Of a stretch of DNA of 64,000 nt, positions 52,793 to 61,179 are shown piece by piece. The DNA is from Bdellovibrio sp. NC01 (GTDB lineage Bacteria > Bdellovibrionota > Bdellovibrionia > Bdellovibrionales > Bdellovibrionaceae). Under the pieces are notes generated by a model. It ran no database searches, was not told where the DNA came from, and worked only from the letters and a program-made list of their open reading frames with translations. The translations under genes were made by a program, and so were the position numbers. The stretch covers positions 2,976,001-3,040,000 of the forward strand of contig NZ_CP030034.1 of assembly GCF_006874625.1 (NCBI RefSeq), read 5' to 3'. Numbering within the stretch: the first letter of the stretch is position 1; each line of letters opens with the position of its first letter.

Positions 52793-53509
52793 ATGACAGT
52801 AAAAATGAAAGAAGAAATCTCGCGTGGAGTTTTGTTAGCACTCGTACTGCTTGTCGTTACGGCAGGGCTTGTCGGATTTTTACATACTCCGGCGGCGCAA
52901 AGAATTCCATTTATTCAAGAAGCGACGAACTCAATATTAGGTTACAGTTGCTCTTCAGAAAAAATGTCATTTGCAGAATTAAGCTCATTACGCACACGTG
53001 CGATTTCACACTTACAAGGATTCCAATACGCGCCCTCACGCCCCGCCTTAGGTTTAATACTTGATCAAACGACGATTCGCGAAGCTTCGAATTGGCTGCA
53101 AGAAAAAGGCTTATCATGCCGCCACGGCGTGAATGCGTACGCCTTTATAAAATGCATTCGCGTTCCTGCAAACTCACTTGGAGAACGCTCGTTTAATCTG
53201 ATCGATGAGATGGCTTTGAGTTTTAATAACAAAGGCAAACTCGTCTCAATCAATCTGTTACGCAGAAAACTTTCTGCCACTGATGGCGCAAAAATCTTAG
53301 GCGACATTTCACACAGCTTGAAAAGTCGACTTGGGAATCCGACAAAGATTTTTGGCGATATCGATGTCAAAACTTTTACTGAGGCAATGAATTCAGTGTC
53401 GATTGAGTATAGCTTCAAAGACTATCTTGCCAAGGTGACGGCATCTTACCTACCCTGGTCTGGGGTTGTTTTGTACGAGCAGTATTTAAGTTATTCCGAT
53501 AGCGAATAA
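52793..53509 (+). CDS. Membrane-anchored protein of unknown function
   Basis: 238 residues with one N-terminal membrane helix (residues about 11-28) and a periplasmic part that mixes strands and helices. Three Cys (GYSCSSE, LSCRHG, FIKCIRV); the last two may pair. Repeated LRTRAISHL, LRRKLSAT basic motifs. No family recognised. It follows the previous exported gene by 2 nt and they probably work together. Confidence 0.7.
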   Translation: MTVKMKEEISRGVLLALVLLVVTAGLVGFLHTPAAQRIPFIQEATNSILGYSCSSEKMSFAELSSLRTRAISHLQGFQYAPSRPALGLILDQTTIREASNWLQEKGLSCRHGVNAYAFIKCIRVPANSLGERSFNLIDEMALSFNNKGKLVSINLLRRKLSATDGAKILGDISHSLKSRLGNPTKIFGDIDVKTFTEAMNSVSIEYSFKDYLAKVTASYLPWSGVVLYEQYLSYSDSE

Positions 53510-53513
53510 CTAT

Positions 53514-53540
53514 GGGGGCTAGGATGGCCCCTTTTTTAAT
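53514..53540 (+). terminator. Terminator of the two-gene exported-protein operon
   Basis: GGGGC/GCCCC stem with a 7-nt loop followed by TTTTTTAATTTT, just before the stop codon of the convergent rtcB. Confidence 0.85.
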
Positions 53541-53541
53541 T

Positions 53542-54726
53542 TTAGCCTTTTACACATAGAACTTGTTTTAAGATTGCAACCACTTCGACCAGATCGTTTT
53601 GGTTGTTCATCACTTGATCAATGTCTTTGTAGGCCGCTGGAATTTCATCGACAACGTGTTGGTCCTTGCGACATTCAACACCTTCGGTTTGTTTCTTAAG
53701 ATCGGCAACTGTAAATCGTCGTTTGGCTTCCGAACGCGACATTCTTCTTCCCGCGCCGTGCGCACAGCTATTAAACGACTCGGGATTGCCTTTGCCGCGC
53801 ACGATGTAGCTTCTTGCACCCATCGAGCCGGGAATGATACCTAGATCGCCCTGCTGGGCACGTACCGCGCCTTTACGAGTCACTAAAACATTTTCGCCAT
53901 AGTGAACTTCTTTAGTCGCATAGTTGTGGTGACAATTCACCTTCAAGGAATACGGAATTTCCGCACCGTGCATTCCGATATGATAAGAGATGGCGTTTAA
54001 CACACGACGAAACATCTCTTCACGATTTTCAAGAGCATAACTTTGTGCCCACTCAAGATCGCGCATGTAAGCATCATAGTCTTTTGTGCCTTCGACATAA
54101 TAAGCAAGATCAGGATCAGGAAGCTTCACTGCAAGATTCTTAATTTCCGATTTCGCGTTACGAATGTGGGCTTCCGCCAAAGATTTACCAACATTGCGCG
54201 AGCCTGAATGCAACATCACCCACACACTGCCTTGCTCATCCACGCAAACTTCGATGAAGTGATTTCCTCCTCCCAGTGTGCCTAACTGCAATGACGCTTT
54301 TTCTTTTAAGCGCATGTTCAGCACAGACTCGGGAATATTCTTCCACCCTTTCCAACTTTCAACAGATTTTGTAAGGGATCTATTCGATTCGTGACCCACT
54401 GGAATTGCATTTTCGATTGTTGCTCGCAAACGATCCAGGTCATGTAAAATGCGATCAGGCTCTACGTTCAAACGTGCCGCAATCATACCACAACCAATGT
54501 CCACGCCCACCGCAGCAGGAATGACAGCGCCTTTCGTTGCAACGACGCTTCCCACTGTCGCACCAATTCCCAAGTGAACATCAGGCATAGCTGCAACGTG
54601 TTTGAAGACGAATGGCAACGATGCCGTGTTCTGAAGTTGCTTTAATGCTTGAGACTCAATCTCTTCACTTGGCGTCCACAATTTCACTGGAACATGAGAT
54701 GTAGTAAGGTTCGTATAGACTGGCAT
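53542..54726 (-). CDS. rtcB: RNA-splicing ligase RtcB
   Basis: 394 residues from the ATG at 54726, with AGAGGA upstream; the longer frame reaches past the divergent gene start and is unlikely. Signature motifs: VGVDIGCGM, GTLGGGNHFIEV (Mn ligands), HSGSRNVG, NCHHNYA, GSMGARSYIVRG and SCAHGAGRRMSRSEAKR with the guanylylated His. RtcB joins RNA ends with 2',3'-cyclic phosphate or 3'-phosphate to 5'-OH using GTP and Mn, and repairs damaged tRNA or rRNA. No rtcA or rtcR lies beside it. It is divergent from a solute-binding protein gene across 50 bp containing a palindrome. Confidence 0.95.
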   Translation of the reverse strand: MPVYTNLTTSHVPVKLWTPSEEIESQALKQLQNTASLPFVFKHVAAMPDVHLGIGATVGSVVATKGAVIPAAVGVDIGCGMIAARLNVEPDRILHDLDRLRATIENAIPVGHESNRSLTKSVESWKGWKNIPESVLNMRLKEKASLQLGTLGGGNHFIEVCVDEQGSVWVMLHSGSRNVGKSLAEAHIRNAKSEIKNLAVKLPDPDLAYYVEGTKDYDAYMRDLEWAQSYALENREEMFRRVLNAISYHIGMHGAEIPYSLKVNCHHNYATKEVHYGENVLVTRKGAVRAQQGDLGIIPGSMGARSYIVRGKGNPESFNSCAHGAGRRMSRSEAKRRFTVADLKKQTEGVECRKDQHVVDEIPAAYKDIDQVMNNQNDLVEVVAILKQVLCVKG

Positions 54727-54758
54727 ATGGTCCTCTTGTAATCCGCTCTCACTCTGGA

Positions 54759-54778
54759 ATGTGTTAATCTTAACACAT
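54759..54778. promoter_or_regulatory. Operator-like palindrome between rtcB and the solute-binding protein gene
   Basis: 9-bp perfect arms ATGTGTTAA (54759-54767) and TTAACACAT (54770-54778) with a 2-nt centre. It includes the first two bases of the ATG at 54777, which has no ribosome-binding site of its own. A regulator bound here could block both genes. Confidence 0.5.
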
Positions 54779-55610
54779 GAACTCACGCGGGCGAATTCAC
54801 TTTTTTCTAGCACTAGCCTCTGCATCGATTATCGGAGTTTCAGCGCAGGCAAAACTGCGCATCCTAACAGAAAACTGGCCACCGATTTCTTATGAAGAAA
54901 AAGGGGCAGCGAAAGGAATGGCCGTTGAACTGGTGCAAGCTATACAAAAAGACCTTGGAAACAAATCTTCCATCGAAGTCGTTCCATGGGCTCGCGGCTA
55001 CAAGCTTTTGCAAACGTCTCCTAATACAATGCTTTTCACATTGATTCGCAATCCCGAGCGCGAAAAAATGTTTACGATGTTAGGTCCTGTCGCGCGCGGA
55101 AACACAACTGTCTTTTCGCTGACGAAACCTCAACGTCACTTCAAGGATATTGAGGTGATGAAAGCCAAGGCAACCGTTGCGGTCACTCGCGGTACCGCTT
55201 TTGAAAGTGCAGCTCGCAAAGAGGAGTACAAAAATATTCTTGACGTTCGCGACACCGAAATGGCTTTACGTTTGTTACTCGCTGGCCGGGTCGACTTGAT
55301 TTGCGACGACAGCTTGGCTATTCGCGATGCACTGACACGTTTAAAAATAGATCATCACGAAATCAATTCGGTGAAGGAACTCGCCGAGTACAATCTTTAT
55401 TTAGGTTTTTCTCCAGGCACTGATGCCACAGAAATCACTGCTTGGAAAAAATCTTTAGAGACTTTGAAAAAGAACGGACAGTTCGCAAGCATTTATAAAA
55501 AATGGCTTGGTGAAATGAAGCCACCTTCACGTGTTGAAGTAATATATCCATTGGATAAACTGCAGCGAGCGGCAAAGGAAAGTTCATCCCTTCACTCTGC
55601 TCGCAATTGA
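54777..55610 (+). CDS. ABC-type amino-acid-like periplasmic solute-binding protein
   Basis: 277 residues with a signal peptide (cut near AQA, residue 25). LRILTENWPPISYEEKGAAKGMAVELVQAIQ and EVVPWARGYKLLQTSPN are typical of SBP_bac_3 family 3 proteins; later motifs are VAVTRGTAFES and GRVDLICDDSLAI. No permease or ATPase gene is adjacent, so it may be a lone binding or sensory protein; such orphans often bind polar amino acids. No ribosome-binding site precedes the ATG, and translation may be leaderless. The last 19 bp overlap the convergent gene. Confidence 0.85.
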   Translation: MNSRGRIHFFLALASASIIGVSAQAKLRILTENWPPISYEEKGAAKGMAVELVQAIQKDLGNKSSIEVVPWARGYKLLQTSPNTMLFTLIRNPEREKMFTMLGPVARGNTTVFSLTKPQRHFKDIEVMKAKATVAVTRGTAFESAARKEEYKNILDVRDTEMALRLLLAGRVDLICDDSLAIRDALTRLKIDHHEINSVKELAEYNLYLGFSPGTDATEITAWKKSLETLKKNGQFASIYKKWLGEMKPPSRVEVIYPLDKLQRAAKESSSLHSARN

Positions 55611-56140
55611 TCAAAATAGTATCGAATACCGACGGCTGCAGAAAAAAGCTGTTCGTACTCTAGCGACGAACGCGTGTTGTACTGCGAGATAATGTCAGTA
55701 TCAATCAGCACCAACTCATAGAACACGCTCCACTGCTTGGACGACCATGCAATACCCATAGAGATTGCAGTTCGCAGCGAAGTCTCATCGTAATAGTTAC
55801 CTTCAGGATATTGCCCGGGGCTTTTATAGAAAAAATCGCCCGAGCGCGAATACATCGCTTGCACTCCCAAGTACGGAGCATCCAGGATGCCCCACTTACC
55901 AAGGCCCCACGTCAGGGGCATGAAGCGCATTTTCAAGTTGTATTGACTGACAACGGATCCATCATAGTCTTGCGAGCCACCGATCCCCAGATCCATTCCA
56001 AACCAGTGGGCTTCATTTTCAAAACCCACCGCGATCGAGCCATCACCTAAAAATCCCGCGTGCTGTGCTGATGCATCCCATGTCACGGCCCCTGCTTGGG
56101 TTGCAAACAGGATTAAGAAACTAACGACTAACTTGTTCAC
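55592..56140 (-). CDS. Exported beta-barrel-like outer membrane protein
   Basis: 182 residues from the GTG at 56140, which opens directly into a signal peptide (VSFLILFATQAGA); a longer frame starts 27 nt upstream within the metallophosphoesterase gene. Alternating polar and aromatic strands (WFGMDLGIGGS, YLGVQAMYSRSGDFFYK, WSVFYELVLIDTD) and a C-terminal FSAAVGIRYYFDQ indicate a small outer-membrane barrel. It overlaps the metallophosphoesterase stop by 20 nt, so translation is probably coupled. Confidence 0.7.
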   Translation of the reverse strand: MNKLVVSFLILFATQAGAVTWDASAQHAGFLGDGSIAVGFENEAHWFGMDLGIGGSQDYDGSVVSQYNLKMRFMPLTWGLGKWGILDAPYLGVQAMYSRSGDFFYKSPGQYPEGNYYDETSLRTAISMGIAWSSKQWSVFYELVLIDTDIISQYNTRSSLEYEQLFSAAVGIRYYFDQLRAE

Positions 56141-56933
56141 ACTTGCGCAATTGGCAGTACCAAACATTTGTGCCTCCCGCGTTGAATTCCATCACGTTGT
56201 ATTGGCCGTTTTCGACTCTTGGTACGGTCAACTGCTTGTAATTCGAATGCTCTGTGATGTTGAAGGTGTGAAGATGACCATTGATCACCCAGTTCACACC
56301 GTCATCAGCATAGAGTCTGTTGAAATCAGAAATTGATTTTTCATTAAAGTAATACGGATTCGTCGCATCGACGTGATGAACGACGATCAGATTCTCGTAC
56401 TTCGCCTGGCTGTTCTGCACTTGGTTTTCTAACCACTGTGCATTCCAACCTTCGTCAATAAAATCCAAACGATTGTTGTTGGCGAAAATAAATTTCGTCT
56501 TCGCAAATTCAATCGTGAAGTTTTCAGAGCCAAATGCTTGACGATACAGCGACGGACCTTTGCCCACAGAATCATGATTGCCGATCACAACCACAAACGG
56601 CTTTTTCATTTTTTCCATCGCTTCAATGAAGTAGTCGTATTCGTAATTGTAACCTTGGTTCGTGAAGTCACCAACATGAATGACGAAGTCGATATCGCTT
56701 CGAGCATTAAGCACATTAATCACGTCACGAAGATCGTTATAATTCGAATGTGTATCTGAAATCAGTGCGATCTTAAAATGATCCGTTAAACCTAGATTCT
56801 GAATTTTTGCGATGTTGGTTGCGTTCCAGTTGCGTTTTGATTCTGTGAGAATATCCGTGAAGGGTGAACCCTTGAACTCAGCACATCCTCCTGCAACTAA
56901 AACAACTGCCAATAAGAGGAGTAAATATTTATA
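56121..56933 (-). CDS. Calcineurin-like metallophosphoesterase, lipoprotein
   Basis: 270 residues from the ATG at 56933 (AAAGG upstream), opening into a lipoprotein signal with AGGC lipobox. Motifs of the two-metal site are complete: ISDTHSN, VGDFTNQG, IGNHDS, VVHHV and NGHLH. It hydrolyses phosphate mono- or diesters outside the cytosol; the substrate is unknown. The downstream barrel gene overlaps it, suggesting a joint envelope function. Confidence 0.88.
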   Translation of the reverse strand, partial: YKYLLLLLAVVLVAGGCAEFKGSPFTDILTESKRNWNATNIAKIQNLGLTDHFKIALISDTHSNYNDLRDVINVLNARSDIDFVIHVGDFTNQGYNYEYDYFIEAMEKMKKPFVVVIGNHDSVGKGPSLYRQAFGSENFTIEFAKTKFIFANNNRLDFIDEGWNAQWLENQVQNSQAKYENLIVVHHVDATNPYYFNEKSISDFNRLYADDGVNWVINGHLHTFNITEHSNYKQLTVPRVENGQYNVMEFNAGGTNVWYCQLRKCEQVSR

Positions 56934-57030
56934 CATAGTCTGACCTTTCACAGCGCAGACTACATCATTACTCCACAATTGCAGAGATCACTTGAAAAGA
57001 TTTCGGCGAACTTTAGACGCCAAAATTTAG

Positions 57031-57081
57031 TACTCCGATGAAGTACAGAATATACGCAACTACTCCGACGAAGTCGGAGTG
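57031..57081. repeat. Two copies of a short palindromic repeat after aspA
   Basis: 57061-57081 holds ACTCCGAC, loop GAA, GTCGGAGT. A partial copy, TACTCCGATGAAGTA, begins at 57031, exactly 30 nt earlier. The same layout recurs at 38344-38364. It may be a repetitive extragenic element; the complete copy could also end the aspA transcript. Confidence 0.5.
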
Positions 57082-57090
57082 TAGTGTAGA

Positions 57091-58512
57091 CTAGTTGTGA
57101 CGTTTGCCGAGATATTTCGGATTCAGAAGATTTTCATCTGAGAAAATCTCATCAAGCTGTGCTTGCGTGACGACTCCTCTTTCGAGCGCAACTTCTGCCA
57201 CACTCTTTCCAGTTTGCGCACAGATCTTGCCGATCAAATCTCCTTCAGCGTGACCGATGATAGGATCAAGATACGTCACGATCCCGATAGAATTCATCAC
57301 GTATTCACGACAGCGTTCTTTGTTCGCCGTAATACCATCGACACATTTTGATTTTAAGTTGTAGCAAGCGTTTGTCAGAAGCGAAATAGATTCGAAAATG
57401 CTGGATGCAATTACGGGCTCCATAACATTCAATTGCAACTGCCCTGCTTCAGCGGCCAAAGTAATCGCAAGATCATTGCCGATCACTTTGAAAGACACTT
57501 GATTCACAACTTCTGGAATCACCGGATTTACTTTTGCCGGCATAATAGACGAACCCGCTTGTAGCTCTGGCAAGTTGATTTCTTTTAAACCTGCGCGTGG
57601 ACCTGAACTTAACAAACGCAAGTCGTTGCAAATTTTTGAAAGCTTCACTGCCGTACGTTTCAATGCACCTGAGATGATGATGTAAGCACCGCAGTCACTT
57701 GTCGCTTCAATCAAATCTTCCGATTGTACGAAATCATAACCAGTCACTTCTGCCAGCTTCTTAACAGCTAATGGAGCGTAACCTTCAGGCGCATTCACAC
57801 CCGTGCCGATTGCTGTGGCACCAAGATTCACTTCAAGAATTAGTTTTTGCACGGTCTTCAAAAGACGGCTGTCTTCTTTCAACAATGTGGCAAAGGCGTT
57901 GAATTCTTGACCCAATGACATTGGAACCGCATCTTGCAACTGCGTGCGACCCATTTTCAAAACTTTTTTAAATTCGACACCTTTTGCTTCGAACGCTTCT
58001 GCTAAAACGCCAACGGCTTTGATCACTTCATTCAAGTGTTCATACAAAGCCACACGGAAGGCCGTCGGATAAGCATCGTTCGTCGATTGGCATTTGTTGA
58101 CGTGATCATTGGGATGAATCACATCGTAACGGCCTTTTTCCAAGCCATGAAGTTCCAACGCAATATTTGCGATCACTTCATTGGCATTCATGTTTACCGA
58201 AGTGCCAGCGCCACCTTGGAAAACATCCGAAGGAAATTGTGCGCCCCACGCTTTGGGATTTTTTAAAATTTCATCGCACGCTTTCACAATCAAGTGGCCA
58301 ACGTCTTTAGGGATTGTTCCAAGCTCCATATTCGCAAGCGCAGTTGCTTTTTTCGTCAGGGCCAAGCCACGAACAAACAAGGCATCTTCCCCGATCGTCT
58401 TTCCAGAGATCTCGAAATTTTGAATCGCACGAAGGGTGTGAATCCCATAATATGCTACGGCCGGAACTTTCAATTCGCCTAACAAGTCTTTTTCAATTCT
58501 AAATTGTTCCAT
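57091..58512 (-). CDS. aspA: Aspartate ammonia-lyase
   Basis: 473 residues, full length. Family signature [19 protein letters not shown], plus [17 protein letters not shown], and [15 protein letters not shown]-type motif ([14 protein letters not shown]). It converts aspartate to fumarate and ammonia, feeding prey-derived amino acids into the TCA cycle. The N-terminus [25 protein letters not shown] favours aspartase over fumarase. The MBL-fold gene downstream in the window (upstream in transcription) ends 1 nt before this start, so they form an operon. Confidence 0.93.
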   Translation of the reverse strand: MEQFRIEKDLLGELKVPAVAYYGIHTLRAIQNFEISGKTIGEDALFVRGLALTKKATALANMELGTIPKDVGHLIVKACDEILKNPKAWGAQFPSDVFQGGAGTSVNMNANEVIANIALELHGLEKGRYDVIHPNDHVNKCQSTNDAYPTAFRVALYEHLNEVIKAVGVLAEAFEAKGVEFKKVLKMGRTQLQDAVPMSLGQEFNAFATLLKEDSRLLKTVQKLILEVNLGATAIGTGVNAPEGYAPLAVKKLAEVTGYDFVQSEDLIEATSDCGAYIIISGALKRTAVKLSKICNDLRLLSSGPRAGLKEINLPELQAGSSIMPAKVNPVIPEVVNQVSFKVIGNDLAITLAAEAGQLQLNVMEPVIASSIFESISLLTNACYNLKSKCVDGITANKERCREYVMNSIGIVTYLDPIIGHAEGDLIGKICAQTGKSVAEVALERGVVTQAQLDEIFSDENLLNPKYLGKRHN

Positions 58513-58513
58513 A

Positions 58514-59485
58514 CTACATCTGCTCCAAATTCAAAATCTCGCCGCGCTTTAAAACACGAAAAGAACTGTCTAACACATTCGCTTTTTTCAGCTCTTCGTT
58601 TAACAGAGCTGGTGGCGCATCTATGGCTTCATCACTTAAACGAAAACTGCCCCAGTGAATCGCAATAGAAAGCTTCGCGTGCAAGTCTTTATGCATCTGC
58701 ACTGCTTCCGCCGGATCGACGTGATTCTGCTTCATGAACCAACGAGGCTCATACGAACCGATGGGTAACAAAGCGACATCAACAGCGCCAAATTTCCGAT
58801 AGATATCCTGAAAATCTTTTGAGTACCCGGTGTCACCTGCAAAAAAGAATTTAAACTTTTCTGTGGTGATGAACCAACTGCCCCACAATGTCTGGTTACT
58901 ATCGAACAATCCGCGATTGCTCCAATGTTGTGTCGGAGTGAAGGTCAGCGTCAACCCTTTGACAAAAAAATTGTCCCACCAGTCCAACTCTTTGACATTA
59001 CGAATGCCTTCGTCTTCTAAAAGTTTTTTGTTCCCCAGCCCCACAAGAAATAACGTTTTCCCTGGATCACGCTTTTCGAGTGACTTTAAAGTCGCAAGAT
59101 CCAGGTGATCATAGTGATTGTGCGAAATAATCACGACATCAATGGGTGGCAGATCTTGCAGTTGAAATGGCAACTCTCCTTGACGCTTAGGTCCGATAAA
59201 AGAAAAAGGCGAAACTCTTTCTGAAAACACTGGGTCCATCAAAACGCGCACACCATCAAGCTGCAATAATGCCGAGGAATGCCCAATCCACGTAAGCCTA
59301 TCGCCCGAAGCTTGTTGCAAGGCATTCACATCAGTCTTCACGATTTGCGGAACGTATGGGGCTTCTTCGGGTTTGTCTTTGGTTAAACGCTCCCATTGCC
59401 ATTTTAAGACGCTCGCCCTGGGTTCGCGGTTGTAATTGTTAAGGAAGCCCTGTTTGCCGTAGTGAGGCTTTAATGAATTGGCCAT
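58514..59485 (-). CDS. MBL-fold metallo-hydrolase (NAPE-PLD/UlaG-like)
   Basis: 323 residues. [23 protein letters not shown] and [12 protein letters not shown] carry the metal-binding HxHxDH, followed by [18 protein letters not shown] and a last His in IAIHWGSF. The layout is of the N-acyl-phosphatidylethanolamine phospholipase D and related hydrolases. The substrate may be a lipid or other phosphoester. First gene of an operon with aspA (1-nt gap). The start overlaps the divergent GT39 long frame. Confidence 0.87.
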   Translation of the reverse strand: MANSLKPHYGKQGFLNNYNREPRASVLKWQWERLTKDKPEEAPYVPQIVKTDVNALQQASGDRLTWIGHSSALLQLDGVRVLMDPVFSERVSPFSFIGPKRQGELPFQLQDLPPIDVVIISHNHYDHLDLATLKSLEKRDPGKTLFLVGLGNKKLLEDEGIRNVKELDWWDNFFVKGLTLTFTPTQHWSNRGLFDSNQTLWGSWFITTEKFKFFFAGDTGYSKDFQDIYRKFGAVDVALLPIGSYEPRWFMKQNHVDPAEAVQMHKDLHAKLSIAIHWGSFRLSDEAIDAPPALLNEELKKANVLDSSFRVLKRGEILNLEQM

Positions 59486-59595
59486 GCTTTAGACTAACGT
59501 GTTTTACACGAGCCGTCATGCACCCAATTATTGCCAGTGGTCACAAGGCAGTTTACGACAGAGTTTTGACATTTTTAAGTAGGAGAAACTCACCC

Positions 59596-61179
59596 GTGTT
59601 GGCAGCTTATTGGAAGCAAAGAAGCTTATCGCAAAAAGTCACAATCGTATTCATCCTGACTTTAATCTTCCGTCTTTTCTTCAGCACAACTGTCGGCCTG
59701 ATCGATGACGAGACTTATCACTGGTCATGGGCAAAAAGCCTGCAACTTTCTTATTTCGATCACCCCGGTATGATCGCATGGCTTGAGGCCGTATCGACTG
59801 CAATCTTCGGCGATACTTATTTCGGAGTGCGCTTGCCAAGTTTCTTGTGCATGACCGGCACTTTGGTTCTTTTGTACAAACTTACAAAAGATTTGTTTGA
59901 TGAGTACGCCGCGATCGCTGTGGGCTTCGTGATCTTGTGGTCACCGTTCTGGGGCTTCGGCGGTTATGTTGCTTCACCAGAGCCACCATTCATGTTGTGC
60001 TTCGTTGCAGCTGCTTACGTATTCTGGCAAGGAGTGCGCGAAGATGCCCAACGCTGGAGCACAAAGAAAACTTGGCTGTGGCTAGGTGTGATCATGGGCT
60101 TGGGATTAAATTCAAAGTTCATTATCGCATTGATTGCTCCAGGTTTTGGTTTGTACTTACTGGCAACCCCTTCACGTCGTCGCGATTTGTTGACGATCTG
60201 GCCGTGGGTTGGTTTTTTAATCGCAACTGTTTTGTGTACGCCGATCTTTGCTTGGAATGTGATTCATGACTGGCCGGGTTTCCGTTATCAATTCCATGAT
60301 CGTCACGAAGGCGGCGGTGGCATCAACATCGGTCGCTGGTTTGGATTCTTTGGCGCGCAGTTGTTGTTCTTAACGCCGTTCTTGTATGTGCTGGTGGTTT
60401 TAACATTCATCAACTCGTTCCTAAAACGCACGGAAGCTCGCTGGAGATTCTTGTTCTGCATGACTCTTCCATCATTAGCTGTGTTTTATCCACAACCCTT
60501 GTTCGCGGATTTCAAACCGCACTGGAGTGGTGCCGCTTACACATTGTTGTTGATTGGTGCTGGCGCCATTTGGTCGCAAGGTATGACGTGGGGATCGCGC
60601 CAAGTCGTTAAACCTAGAAGCAAAGTTTTTACTCGCGGTATTCTTGCTTTCTTTATTCCACTGGCGATTCTTTCTTATGCTCCGTTTGTCTATCCATGGG
60701 TGCCAGCCGCATTCCATTTCTTTGCACCAAAAGCAGAATGGAAAACGACTTACGATTTCAGTAACGAATTCACAGGCTGGGAAGAGCTTGGCGATTTCGT
60801 CAATCGTCGTCAGCGCGAAATTCACGCGGAAACAGGTCACAAACCTTTCTTGTCTGCCCTTCGTTATGAAACGACGGCGCAAACAACTTGGGGCACAAAA
60901 CAAAAGATTTACATGTTGAATTCAACAGTCAGTAACTACACAGTTATGCAACCTGTTGAAGAAATGAAAAATCTTGAAGGCCAAGATGCGATCGTCGTGA
61001 CAACTGAAAAGTATGATCACGATCCGTTGAAGTACGCGAAGTTCGACTCTTGCAATAAAGAAGAACTTAAGACTTACCGTCATGGCGTTCATTCGCGCAC
61101 ATTCAACGTTTATTTGTGCAAAAACTTCCAGGGCATCATCTATAGCCCGGGCGAAGTTCCACCGTCAGCACGTCACTAA
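59596..61179 (+). CDS. Glycosyltransferase family 39 (ArnT/PMT-like) membrane protein
   Basis: 527 residues from the GTG at 59596, with AGGAG 10 nt upstream; a longer frame to 59473 overlaps the divergent gene and an ATG at 59518 has no ribosome-binding site. About 11 membrane helices. The first periplasmic loop has DDETYHWSWAKSLQLSYFDHPG, the usual acidic motif for dolichyl- or undecaprenyl-phosphate sugar donors. It would add sugars to lipid A, lipoproteins or other envelope targets. Its stop abuts the convergent gene stop. Confidence 0.87.
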   Translation: MLAAYWKQRSLSQKVTIVFILTLIFRLFFSTTVGLIDDETYHWSWAKSLQLSYFDHPGMIAWLEAVSTAIFGDTYFGVRLPSFLCMTGTLVLLYKLTKDLFDEYAAIAVGFVILWSPFWGFGGYVASPEPPFMLCFVAAAYVFWQGVREDAQRWSTKKTWLWLGVIMGLGLNSKFIIALIAPGFGLYLLATPSRRRDLLTIWPWVGFLIATVLCTPIFAWNVIHDWPGFRYQFHDRHEGGGGINIGRWFGFFGAQLLFLTPFLYVLVVLTFINSFLKRTEARWRFLFCMTLPSLAVFYPQPLFADFKPHWSGAAYTLLLIGAGAIWSQGMTWGSRQVVKPRSKVFTRGILAFFIPLAILSYAPFVYPWVPAAFHFFAPKAEWKTTYDFSNEFTGWEELGDFVNRRQREIHAETGHKPFLSALRYETTAQTTWGTKQKIYMLNSTVSNYTVMQPVEEMKNLEGQDAIVVTTEKYDHDPLKYAKFDSCNKEELKTYRHGVHSRTFNVYLCKNFQGIIYSPGEVPPSARH

